DNA of 13,643 nt, taken from contig FLMG01001607.1 in NCBI GenBank assembly GCA_900088475.1, positions 1 to 13,643 of the forward strand, given 5' to 3'. Shown here piece by piece: positions 1-9,192 of this stretch (position 1 is the first letter of the stretch; every line of letters starts with the position of its first letter). The position numbers were made by a program, and so were the translations under genes. The notes under the pieces were generated by a model, which did no database searches, was not told the origin of the DNA, and saw nothing but the letters and a program-made list of their open reading frames with translations. Origin of the DNA: Hyphochytrium catenoides (Eukaryota; Sar; Hyphochytriomycetes; Hyphochytriales; Hyphochytriaceae).

Positions 1-4
1 ATAA

Positions 5-548
5 GATGGAGAAATTTCTTCCCCTCTGTCATCCAAGCTCCTGACCCGCAATATCTTCCGAGATCTGCTATCTCTACAGCTTCATAAGGAGATTAGCACC
101 GAGAAGTGCGGTCAGTCTTGCATGCAAAAGCGGGTCTGCTGGCAAAAGAAAGGACACATAGTAGTTCGTACTTCCCGAGCATCAATAATTGTTGAGGCTC
201 AGCTCACTGTAAGACGCTAGCCCTTCTTCGCCTTGATTTTGCTGACAATGGAAAAAGAGGAGGGAGACATCTGTGGTATAGTCATCGGGGAGAGCGAAGA
301 TTGGTTACATTCTCATGCAGAGTCGAGTCAAAACGTGCTTGACCACAAACACTCTCAGAGTGCTATAAGCAGCTGTTCTTGCCTAGCGGCGTACGAGCTG
401 ATCACTACCTATGACAGTCCTTTGATCTGGGTTGAGAGAAACATCAGTCTGGATTTGACCCTCATCCGTGGGATCTTCCAACATGCTAGACCCAAGAAGC
501 CATCACTGAGAGCCGTCCGACCTAAACCATACCCCGCTGGTGCCTTTA
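5..548 (+). pseudogene. Possible exon or decayed coding frame, interrupted by one TAG; product unknown
   Basis: One reading frame stays open from position 5 to a strong splice donor (GTAAGT at 549), about 180 codons, except for a single TAG at 218-220. The frame then runs on to a stop at 587-589. The first half contains CGQSCMQKRVCWQKKGH and the second half YDSPLIWVERNISLDL; I recognise neither as a known family. The TAG is the end of a 12-nt stretch (209-220) that starts with GTAAGA and ends in AG. That looks like a donor and acceptor but is far shorter than any other intron in this window. TAG is a normal stop in the SOF1 and carrier genes here, so reassignment is unlikely. It may be a pseudogene, a real exon ending at 208 followed by another exon, a sequencing error, or chance. 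The region left of position 5 is outside view. Confidence 0.3.
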
Positions 549-2697
549 GTAAGTATCTCCCCAACACACCGTCACGGGTAAGAGAATAGTAGAACTCCAT
601 GTATGACGTCGCCAAGTCGCAGTGAGAACAGTCGAAGTGCGGCTTTTAAACCCCTAACTTGAGTTGAGCATCATCATGTTCTAGCGAGAAGTGTGCGTAA
701 GTCGTTCCCGGGAAAAACCTCTTGCCCTCTTTATATAGCCCAGCTGGGAAGGCCTGCAGCACGTGGGCCAGAGGGATATGAGCACCTTGCCAATCATACC
801 TGGGGATAGAGCTTTTCTAAGAGGCTCAAGCCCAATTAGATGTTGATGAGAAGGCAGCTGCCATGGATGGGGCGGTATCGTCTATGAAGCAAGTGGTGCC
901 AAGGAGGGTCCCAAGATATCTTTTCTGAAGGTATGGAGCAAGGAAGGTCTATCTACTTCAACTCTGGAGCTTTTATGAAAAAAGAATGATGAAGACATTG
1001 GTGAATAAATTGCCGCCCTTCAACTTCCTGCCTCTCGTAAGATCATCCCTTCTTACTGCTTGACAACCTTATCCTCAAAGTGAAAGATATGCCCAAGGGT
1101 GCTAGGCGCTGACAAGGTAGGAAGGAGCAGGTGCAGGGAGTTCACAGCACATAGTCCTTATCCCCACAGTTGCGGCGCAGAGCAAGAATGGATAGCTGAG
1201 GAATGCAACCTGAAGTGATGGACCGGATCAATGGCGAAGTCTTGCTTAGTTTATCCCAACTTTTGGAAAGGGAAGGAACGTGGTAGAACTCTTCTGTACC
1301 ACCCTCTTGACTGCAAGGCGGACCTCGCGGCATTCGGGGCTTCGTCCGTCGACTCTGATAACTGAACGAGGGTTGGATTGAGCGAGAGCAATGCTCCGTT
1401 GCCTTTGCCTCGTCTATCCAAGCGCAACTGGATAGCAATGGCATACTATCAGAGCTTCCTCAAATCTTCATAAGAATCTCCTTAGGTCAACATGCGCAGA
1501 GTTAATGTTCCTTTGATTCCCAAGAGAAGAACAACGACGGAGACGTAGCAGACCCAAGACTCTGGAAATGTGGCGAAAGTAACTATGTTTCAGCGTAAAA
1601 ATAAAAGTCGTTCTGAAGTTCTAACGGAGGGAGGGCCGTACATAAGGCAAACGGTTCTTTCATATTAAGAGGGGACATAGAGTGCAGATAGAATCAGAGG
1701 TATCGTAACAAGTGTCACGTTGAGACATGAAGGAAAATGCTCTAGCCCAACCAACGTTATGACAGTGGAAGTGCCCACAAGTACCTGCACGAAAAGAACA
1801 AGTTAAAGTTAGTAGGGGAAAAGAGGTCGCGGTAACAAAGGAACTGAGAGGAGGTCACCCTCTGGAACATGAAGCATCTCAGAAAACTTAATAACTTCAG
1901 CACGCAACCCTCAAAAGGTTGCTCAGGTTGAAGACTGAAATGTATTGATCATCAGCGATAGCTTCAAATGGCCAGCCATGGCATGCAGCTCCATACAGGC
2001 ATAACAGAACAGAAGCCCCTACCCAAGCTGAACCTTCGACAAGCAGCATGCTTACCTCTAACCATCTGGTGGGAAAGTATATTTTCCAGAAGAAGTAAGC
2101 CTGACCGCTACACTAGAACTATCGATCACTTACACAGCTCCCTGGACGGAGCCTCTCATTTGATATGGCTACGTATAGGTCAGGCTATAAACGCTTAGGG
2201 ATCCTCTTGAACAGCTTCACAAAGAAGATGATCAGACTGATGAGAAAGCTTCAGAAATGTGGAAGTGATGCCGTTTGAGATTCTATTCTGAAGCTCTACA
2301 ATTGTAACCAATGGGTGGGCGTCATTTTCTGTGACTATTACTGTAGGAATGTCAGGTTATAAAGACCAAATCTATGATGATGAATGATACTTAGCGGATT
2401 TATAATATCATAATAAGGTAACTAGGGTTTTTACGGTAGCACTTTGTGGAAGTGTTTACCGTTCCGCCCATGTTACCCACGGGTCGGTTGGTGTTGCTGC
2501 TCTTGGTGTTTGGAGGGAGTAACTCTTCGTCTGCATCGCCTCAGATGAAGCTCAGCCCGTCCACAGTTCGGTCACAAGCCTAGGACATGGCTGTCAGCTA
2601 TCTTCTCTATTGAAGCCCCATTCTTCACATCTGTAAGGCAGCGTCAACAGAGTTCTTTGAAGGGATAGGGCTTCGGACCTGCTTGGGCTAGGGAGGT
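549..2697. other. Gene-poor stretch upstream of SOF1; no supported gene
   Basis: No recognisable domain, RNA gene or repeat was found on either strand. The longest open frames are a 100-codon minus-strand frame (1444-1142) and a 76-codon plus-strand frame (1968-2198). Both have unremarkable composition and match nothing I know. Short plus-strand stretches that read like protein occur near 850-930 and 1362-1503, each with stops close by. The segment may hold the SOF1 promoter and leader, the 3' part of a gene entering from the left, or decayed sequence. I saw no TATA box or other promoter motif that I would defend. Confidence 0.5.
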
Positions 2698-5393
2698 ATG
2701 AAGGTCAAGACCATCAGCCGTAGCGAGGTTGCACACACAAGAGATTGCAGAGGCGATGTTCTGAAGGTACAGCGCAACCTTGATCCGACGCTCCACCCCT
2801 TTGAGAGGGCAAGGGAGGTAAGGCCTTTGCGTTACTCCAAGGACCACTTAATGCGTAACTGAGAGATCTTGCTTCGTCTTTTTTTGGCTGTCGCTTGTGA
2901 TCATAATGCCTGGGTCACTCTCTATGGCATATCTTGAAAATTCCATGATCCTTAGTACACAAGGGCTACAAACGCCGTCAAGCTAGATAAGGTCTTTGCC
3001 AAGCCATTCATTGGACAGTTAGATGGGCACACAGATGGCGTGTGGTCCATGGCCACAACCAAGAGAAGTTTGGTAGGCGAGAGTGTGCTGCCTGCTTCTT
3101 ATCCTTATGAGAATTACCTTCGTTACTCTTCGACTGGCTTTCTCTTCTTGTTTGTCTTTAGTACTTGTTCATCACTTCTCTCTCTCTCTTTCCGTTTCGT
3201 GAAGCTTTAAAGTTCTTCAATCTCATGTTGCCCTCGATACATATTTGCATCCGCGCAGGTTGGTCTCATATCGGGAGCGTGTGACGGTGAAATTTGCATC
3301 TGGGATCTCGCTCATAAGAAGAAGGTTTGGTCCGCCATTGCGCACACTGGCTTTGTGAGAGGACTGACAGGTCAAGACCGTTTCTCACCTGGCTTTCTTT
3401 GCTTGGTCCTCAAACTCACTTTTCGTTCTACGTGTGGCTGTCGTACTCTGTCATCCGCTTTCTTACTCTTCAGTTCCCCCGAGGGACTACTCCTTTCTTT
3501 TTCTCTACTCCCCTGTACCTTTCTGGACAAGGTTTGAAGGAGGGAACACATTATCTGCACTCTAGCGGTCAGGCTAGTTTATTCAGACTCTAACTCTATT
3601 ATGTCTGCACACAGTGGCTCCTGACGGGGAGACATTCTTCTCTTGCGGTGACGACAAGGTGATCAAGCAGTGGAAGATAGAAGCACTAAATCAGGCGGAA
3701 GAAGACGAAGATCCATCTCCTCTTACATCATGGGTCTCTGAGCAGACATTTACTGGTCTTGACCACCACTGGAAGGACCAGCAGTTCGCCACATCAGGGA
3801 AAGAGGTGTTGGTCTGGGATCAGCACAGGTCCGACCCTGTCCATAGGTAAGAACCATACGCATGTCATTGGGTCCCTTGTCAGCCCTATAAGTCTACCCA
3901 GCTTCTCAAGAGGTAGTAGTCCTTCTGAACTTTCCCTCGATAGTACATGTGCCGCTTTCGTGCAGGAGGGTCCCTTTCCGTTGCCGACCATCTAGCTTTC
4001 TCGCCTACTCCGTATCTCTTTCGCTCCATCTGTGTCGAGTTATGAGCAGTAGGAGGGTTAGGTTAGGTTTCCGAGAAAGCTGTTGCTGACTGCCACTCAC
4101 CCTGTTTACTCTACTAAGGTTCTCTTGGGGAGCGGATACAATTCTCTCCGTTAAGTTCAACCCTGCGGAAGCCTGCCTCCTGGCTTCAACAGCCTCTGAT
4201 CGTAACATCTGCTTGTATGATGTTCGCATGTCTCAAGCTCTACGTAAAGTTATTCTTCAGATGGTGTCCAATCAGCTGGCATGGAACCCTATGGAACCTT
4301 TCAACTTCACAGTGGTAGGCAAGAAGTGGGGATGATTGTACGAACAGGAGAAGAAAGCAATAGAAGTTAGTGCTAAGAGAAGCTATTAGTCTAAAGGAGA
4401 GACTTGGCACAGTAGGGTTTTAGTGCCAGGTGATGCAGTGATTAGCCTTAGACATACGGAGAGGAAAGCCGCTTGCGGAGACCACTTCCAGCGGCATCGG
4501 AGCCTCCTCGTTATGGATTCACTCTGAACATATCTTTCCTCTTTCTTATCTCAGGCCAACGAAGATCATTGCTTGTACACATTCGATATGAGGAACCTTG
4601 ACTCTGCTCTGATGGTTCACAAGGACCACGTGTCAGCGGTGATGGACGTTTCTTACTCTCCGACTGGCAGAGAATTTGTTAGCGGCTCTTACGACCGGAC
4701 TGTCAGGATCTTCAGAGTAGGCGAAGGAAAAAGCCGCGAAGTCTACCATACTAGAAGAATGCAGAGAGTCTTCTGTGCCCGTTTCACTGCGGATGCAAAG
4801 TTCGTCCTCTCCGGCAGTGACGACACTAATATCAGGATATGGAAAGCAGATGCTTCTCAGTCTCTAGGAGTTCTGGTAAGGCAAGGGTGGACTGAAACAA
4901 GGAGTGCTGTGGTATTCAGGAGGATATAGGGGAGAGGGATTGTGCCGGAGAGGTAGAGGCGGTCCAGGCCGCTTGGCACTGGTTGTTATCCATTGTTGAG
5001 CTACTTGGACATTGTTCCTGGTCGAACCGTGTCCTCTTGCTGTGTTCATGGCCGTTATTTCTCGTTTATGAGCTGTACATAACTAGATGGAAAGACTTTA
5101 TAGTCATCTAACCCTTTCTTCACTATGTTTGTCCGTCAATTCAGGCACCACGAGAGAAACAGAAGCGTGACTACCAGAACAAGTTGAAGAAGCGCTTTGG
5201 ACACCTTCCTGAGATAAGACGCATCGCCAACCACAGACATCTTCCGAAGAGTATATTAAAAGCTGCAAAGGCCAAGCAGGAAGAGAAAGGCCGAGAGAGG
5301 AAGAAGAATGAGAATAGAAGGAAACATAGCAAGCCTGGCTCTGTGCCTTTTATCGCAGAGCGGAAGAAGTCTGTGGTCAAAGAGTTGGAGTAG
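2698..5393 (+). CDS. DCAF13 (SOF1): SOF1/DCAF13 WD40 ribosome-biogenesis protein, complete, 7 exons
   Basis: Exons 2698-2817, 2956-3072, 3259-3370, 3615-3846, 4119-4314, 4555-4875 and 5145-5393 join in phase into 448 residues; human DCAF13 is about 445. Every intron is GT-AG. The start MKVKTISRS matches the conserved family N terminus, and LHPFERARE followed by YTRATN is joined exactly across intron 1. Visible landmarks are SGACDGEICIWDL (about residues 84-96), GDDKVIKQWK (about 128-137), LDHHWKD, YTFDMRNLD, DHVSAVMDVSYSPTGREFVS, SREVYHTRRMQ and GSDDTNIRIWKA. Together these form one WD40 propeller. The last exon is the basic Sof1-like domain (367-448, with RIANHRHLPKS and KHSKPGSVPF). The family acts in the nucleolus in the small-subunit processome with U3 snoRNP, in 18S rRNA maturation; animal orthologues are also CUL4-DDB1 substrate receptors. 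The basic C terminus suits RNA binding. I see no AATAAA after the stop. The gene is convergent with the citrate carrier. Confidence 0.95.
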
Positions 5394-5680
5394 ACCCGAC
5401 ATGGAAGGGAAGAAGACTTGTCTTTGTTTGATATTTATTAGGATGCATACTCATCTGAAAACCGGACAGCAACGCAAAGAGACCTAGGGGGAACAAGGTT
5501 TTGAAGAAGGGAATGTAAGCTCTGTGGGAGCTCCACTTAGGATAAGGAAACTGAACGGGGGCAGTTACAGCCTCAGCGTAGCCTCTGTCTCAACAGGGAA
5601 AGAGGTCTTTACGGAGAGATGACGGACAACATCCAAAAAGGCCGATTGGACAGTGCTTTTATTGTCCCTCAAGTCACCGG
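5394..5680. other. Convergent 3' spacer between SOF1 and the citrate carrier
   Basis: These 287 bp separate two stop codons that face each other, so they must hold the 3' UTRs of both genes. On the minus strand AATAAA occurs at 5663-5658, just behind the carrier stop, and again at 5439-5434. The plus strand has no AATAAA, so SOF1 must use a variant signal or a more distant one. I see no gene or repeat in the spacer. Confidence 0.6.
5658..5663 (-). promoter_or_regulatory. Poly(A) signal AATAAA of the citrate carrier
   Basis: A canonical AATAAA on the minus strand begins 17 nt after the carrier's TAG stop. This implies a very short 3' UTR. A second AATAAA at 5439-5434 could serve as an alternative site, which would overlap the SOF1 3' region. 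Confidence 0.6.
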
Positions 5681-7937
5681 CTATTTATCTATGAGTTTTG
5701 AGATCCACGTCTTAATGGACTCGTACGACATAAATATCACGCCCTGACCCGGAATGACACGTCCCAATCGGGGCAGCGTACCCGCGTAGAAAGCCAAGAT
5801 TCCTACAAAATTGATCAGCCCTCCATATAGCATACAGGGTCAAAAGTGAACTGAACAATGTGCGTGGTAGCAGCCATGTACTACTAAGAGTGAAGGAGGT
5901 GATAGGACGGACCCAGAATAGAAAGCCAAGGAGTTCGCCAGAAAGACGGATCGAATGTCGCAAAAGTAGAGCAGTAGTAGCAAAAGTAGTACTACATTGA
6001 GGTAAGAAGAGGGCAGTGGGGCGTCGTTACTTAGTGGGGCAAGAGGTAAAAGCAATGCAATAGAGAGAGACAAGGAATGCTCACCCTCATGTCGTGCAAT
6101 TCTGACGAAGCAGTCCCAGGAGCTTCGATATTTGTGTGCCTCCAGACCTTGCATCCTTGTCTTCACAACGTCCATCGGATTGTTGCACATTACACTGAAC
6201 GTGCCTGCACTAACACCTCCTAAGAAGTTCACCAGAGCCATCTGGCTCTGAGACGCCTGGGAATAGTCCTTTAAAAGGTGTGTTGACTCTAGGAAAGGGC
6301 CGATACGCTTCTTATACTCAGAGAACCTGCCACGAGCTCGTGAGGAAGGTGCTTCCCATCAATGAATTTGGCAACGGTTGCTCTCGGAACATGACGCAGC
6401 TAAGGGTGGCCATAGCAAGCAGCAAAGCAAGCGAATACTAGAAGACAGGGCACAAGGTTGAAGGAATATACATTGGAGAAAAGACAGCTCCGAGCGCGCT
6501 AGAGACAAATTATCAACCATAGAGAATCTAGGGCAGTTAATCTCACGTGCATCGTTGGAGATATGGGTAAGAGGCACACTCACCACATGAATCGGAGGCC
6601 ATGATTACTAGACTGCTCAAAGAACAACAAGGAATGCAGTCAGGAACGGCTGTTCCTCTATCTCTCCCCTGGTCTGTCGGTACGCACAGCTTGAAGTCTC
6701 GTCCCGCACCTCTTGGTACTATGGTCTCCCATAATGTTCCTCAATCTCTATCCTCTCTTGTTGCTATCCTATCTATTTTAGCAGGTGCCAAGCTCCTCCT
6801 TCGATACATACCTGCTTGAGGACGGTAGGCACTACGCCCTTGTATAGGCCTCCTATCCCTTCTGTATGCACAATCTTCTGCACACCCTTGACAAGCCCCA
6901 TATTCCCGTCAATAAGTTTAGTCTTGATTGTCTCCATCGGAGTGACGCATGCCACGGCCTCTAAGGCACCAGCGATCATCCCAGCAGATAGTGAGCGCAA
7001 GGGAGACAGAGTCCCATCCTTAGGGGTTAGCGCTGTCTTGACGAGATCGTACGCTCCGAACCGAATGCCCGCTTTTGGTATGGAGAAGAGGAGCACAGGA
7101 GACAGTCCTCGATAAAGAGAAAGAAAACCCTGTCATGGAAAGGCATCAGAAGCACATTAGGCCTATAGCACTCTTGACTAGAGTCAAAGATGGGATATGT
7201 CTCAGGGACTGCAAACGGAGGGAAGAATGACGCACCTCCGTCAATTAAGATGAGAAGCGAAAGAAAGAGAGCAGATAGTCTCTGGCTGTCAGTGACAGTA
7301 AGAGGAGGTAAAGGACCAATGACGTGTAGAAGAGAAATCATAGTTAGAAAAGAGAAGAACAGAGATAAAGCGGCTCCAAGTCAGAGGATCAGGGCCTAGA
7401 GGACATTAAGGGGAACAGGGCAAAGAGTGCACTCTGCCAGGGTTACGAAGAGCATACTCGCCCAGGAGAGCCTTCCAGGGCATTAGACACTTAGGGGCCC
7501 ACTGAGGGTGACGTTAGAAGACGGAGAGAAGGCAGAGTTCAGACCTGATTCTTGGTGTGCCACACTAATCCACCTATCATCCCATTGTACCTAACAGGGG
7601 GCGCCACTCCACCCGCAGTCACCACTTGCTGCGAGGCACAGCATCACAGAGATGTCGGAGGTCAGCAGGGGCTACTGAGGCTTAAGGCGAAAAGAGCCAG
7701 ACCCAGAGAAAAGTCAAGGATAGAGAGCTATGGCAGGGCAGGCGTGCGGGAATGGACAATGAGAGCTCCTAGCCTTACCGCTCTGGATTGTAGCTGAAGC
7801 TGAGTCTTGATGAACTCCATCGGCCAGGTGACAGTGGCCTCTATAGCTCCGGCCACACATCCTGCCAGCACAGGCACAGCAGGATGAGGCTTTCTGACCC
7901 CGCTCTCTGCTCCCCCGCCTCCTGCTCCGGCCGGCAT
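5681..7937 (-). CDS. SLC25A1 (CTP1): Mitochondrial tricarboxylate (citrate) carrier, SLC25A1/CTP1 family, complete, 6 exons
   Basis: On the minus strand, exons 7937-7779, 7628-7545, 7129-6812, 6612-6584, 6326-6085 and 5802-5681 join in phase into 317 residues, against about 311 in human SLC25A1. The three carrier signatures are PMEFIK (39-44), PMETIK (145-150) and PMDVVK (247-252), so all three repeats are present. GLYKGVVPTVLKQ followed by SSNHGLRFM, and TRMQGLEAHKYRSSWDC followed by PRLGRVIPGQGVIFMSYE, are typical of citrate carriers rather than other SLC25 members. The family exchanges mitochondrial citrate for cytosolic malate or other carboxylates across the inner membrane, feeding cytosolic acetyl-CoA and lipid synthesis. 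I chose the ATG at 7937 because A is at -3 and the N-terminal length fits; upstream, the frame has only a GTG (8024) before an in-frame TGA. Exon 4 is a 29-nt microexon. The poly(A) signal is at 5663-5658. Confidence 0.95.
6584..6612 (-). other. 29-nt microexon of the citrate carrier
   Basis: This exon lies between a cag acceptor (6613 is the last intron base) and the donor GTGAGT (from 6583). It encodes SSNHGLRFM plus two bases of a Trp codon completed by exon 5. The residues align with the conserved GSNQAIRF segment of citrate carriers, at the start of the fifth transmembrane helix. Entry is in phase 0 and exit in phase 2, so skipping would shift the frame and destroy the third carrier repeat. 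An automated gene finder could easily miss it. Confidence 0.9.
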
Positions 7938-8234
7938 CGTTGCTCTGGCGAGAACTCCTTGATGTGATGATCTGCCTCCCCGAGAGAAGACGACGGTTGC
8001 TTCCAGAATGCTGAGCGGAAGCACGACGGACTCGACTCTCTCTCGCTGCCCTGCCCGTCGCGAAGGCTCCTTGACTCACTGATGTCCACTAGTGCTCCGT
8101 CAGCTGGTAGTCTCCCGGTGAAGCACCAAGCAAAGAGATGAAAGCAGAGCATACCAGATAGACATGTCTCTTCCTCTTCCAGTTCCAGGCTCAACACTCG
8201 ATACACATTCTGGCCTTTCCCTTTCAGTCTCACT
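7938..8234 (-). promoter_or_regulatory. 5' leader and promoter side of the citrate carrier
   Basis: This is the sequence directly upstream of the carrier ATG on the minus strand. The carrier frame stays open without an ATG for roughly 40 codons upstream, then reaches a TGA, so it is read as 5' UTR and promoter. I see no TATA box. The GA-rich microsatellite starts at the far end (8344-8235, read on the minus strand). A leader intron cannot be excluded. Confidence 0.4.
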
Positions 8235-8344
8235 CGCTCTCTCTCTCTCTCTCTCTCTTTGCTTCTCTCTTTGCTTCTCTCTTTCTTTCTCTCTCTGTCT
8301 TTCTCTCTCTTTCTTGCTCTCTCTCTCTTTCTCTCTCTCTCTGT
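8235..8344. repeat. Imperfect CT/GA microsatellite
   Basis: About 110 bp are almost pure pyrimidine on the plus strand: CT dinucleotides mixed with CTTT, TTGC and TGTC interruptions. Seen from the carrier gene it is a GA tract about 300 bp upstream of the start codon. It could be a GAGA-type promoter element or simply polymorphic slippage DNA. Long open frames that cross it (Leu/Ser-rich on plus, Arg/Glu-rich on minus) are artefacts of the repeat. Confidence 0.9.
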
Positions 8345-8429
8345 CTCCCATTCTCATCTCTCCCTATCTCTCTAGCTCTTGTCTCTCTCATCTGTGTTAC
8401 TCTTCCTCACACCACCTGAAGATGATGGC

Positions 8430-8552
8430 ATGACCCTCACATATTCCGCCATTGGTGGCCTTTTGCAGTACTCAACCCCAGCCTTTTCCTTATCCTTCGC
8501 CAGTTCAACAATAGTAGGCTTTGTATCGGTGCTTTTGGGTAGCCAAAGTTAG
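8430..8552 (+). CDS. Possible 40-aa hydrophobic microprotein ORF
   Basis: An ATG at 8430 opens a 40-codon frame ending in TAG at 8550-8552, with AATAAA at 8554-8559, one base further on. The product starts MTLTYSAIGGLLQYS and continues hydrophobic (IVGFVSVLLG), enough for one or two membrane helices. It would be divergent from the citrate carrier and could share its promoter. There is no homology I can name. The minus strand of the same area also has a protein-like stretch (about 8672-8567, including FLEENCIKPVVVANALCDI, ending at a GTAAGG donor). Only one of the two, or neither, is likely real, and ORFs this short are common by chance. Confidence 0.2.
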   Translation: MTLTYSAIGGLLQYSTPAFSLSFASSTIVGFVSVLLGSQS

Positions 8553-8695
8553 TAATAAAGCCTTACCGAATGAGCCTTATTCCTATTGCAGGTTGTCCTA
8601 TCACGGATATCACAAAGTGCGTTAGCCACGACGACCGGTTTGATACAGTTCTCCTCCAGGAACTTCAACTTCCCTTTTGTTTGTCTCTCTGTTTG

Positions 8696-8700
<5 letters not shown>

Positions 8701-8735
<35 letters not shown>
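8701..8735. repeat. Perfect (TC)n microsatellite
   Basis: About 17 uninterrupted TC units lie in the spacer between the citrate carrier and the helicase. The tract is homopurine/homopyrimidine with mirror symmetry, so it is a candidate for triplex (H-DNA) formation and for length variation. Confidence 0.95.
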
Positions 8736-8739
<4 letters not shown>

Positions 8740-8768
8740 ACACTCACTCTTACTCTCCCACTCTCACT

Positions 8769-8822
8769 GTCTCTCTCTCTCTCGCTCGCGCGCGCGCGCT
8801 CTCTCTCTCATTATCTCTCTCT
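8769..8822. repeat. CT tract with an embedded alternating CG run
   Basis: CT repeats (8769-8784) run into an alternating CG block of 13 bases (8787-8799), followed by more CT repeats to about 8822. Alternating CG is the classic Z-DNA-prone sequence. Here it sits next to triplex-prone CT tracts. Confidence 0.9.
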
Positions 8823-8961
8823 TCACACCAAAGCATGCTTAGTAAAACTAGTGAGCCATCGCCATCGCTGTGTCCACATCCGAGGTTCAGCTAGAATCTG
8901 CATCCTAGTTCCTTGTAAAGAGGAGGCCCAACGCAAGGCCTTATGTCTTGCATGTAGACAC
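8823..8961. other. Spacer downstream of the helicase poly(A) signal
   Basis: This unique sequence between the repeat block and the helicase poly(A) signal has no supported gene. A short minus-strand frame near 8900-8825 reads MQILAEPRMWTQRW and ends at TGA. It could only matter as a first exon of the doubtful minus-strand reading near 8672-8567, and the GA-rich intron needed to join them has no normal polypyrimidine acceptor. Confidence 0.4.
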
Positions 8962-8967
8962 TTTATT
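8962..8967 (-). promoter_or_regulatory. Poly(A) signal AATAAA of the helicase gene
   Basis: A canonical AATAAA lies on the minus strand about 225 nt downstream of the helicase TAA stop. It overlaps the TAA stop (8968-8966) of the 73-codon ORF behind the helicase. It is the first AATAAA I found after the helicase stop. Confidence 0.5.
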
Positions 8968-9187
8968 AACAGCAAACTTCTTGTTCCTGTACAATGGGCA
9001 CAGTGGACATGAAGGCAGAGTGGCTAGTACTAGCGCTAAGCAAAGTATAGCGCTGCTCTGGGTAGACGGTGCTGGGCACTGAGAGCTTCGTACGTCTCTT
9101 CTCGTCTATCGCGCTGATACTCACGGCATGAGCAGGATGAGTGAGCGTTTGACCTTTGCTTCTAGAGAGGCCTCTGGGGTTTGCCAT
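8966..9187 (-). other. 73-codon ORF in the helicase 3' UTR
   Basis: The ATG lies 5 nt behind the helicase stop codon and in another frame. The frame stays open to a TAA that overlaps the poly(A) signal. The product (starts MANPRGLSRSKGQTLTHP, ends EQEVCC) is polar, Ser/Thr-rich and unrecognised. Three readings are possible: a chance ORF in the 3' UTR, an alternative helicase C terminus reached by splicing, or a small overlapping gene. The first seems most likely. Confidence 0.2.
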
Positions 9188-9192
9188 AGCAG

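Noticed and set aside
209-220. TAG reassigned to an amino acid
   Set aside because: SOF1 and the citrate carrier both end in TAG at the expected family C terminus.
1142-1444. 100-codon minus-strand ORF
   Set aside because: No recognisable motif, no flanking splice logic, and a length expected by chance in several kilobases of non-coding DNA.
7938-8024. Upstream start (GTG at 8024) for the citrate carrier
   Set aside because: It is not ATG. The ATG at 7937 has A at -3 and gives the normal N-terminal length for the family.
8430-8552. TMEM14/FAX-type membrane protein
   Set aside because: Only a faint resemblance in a GG-x-x-x-Y region. The ORF is less than half the family length and no matching second part was found.
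8100-9012. Several long Leu/Ser-rich (+) and Arg/Glu-rich (-) ORFs
   Set aside because: They are translations of the CT/GA microsatellites, which contain no stops in any frame.
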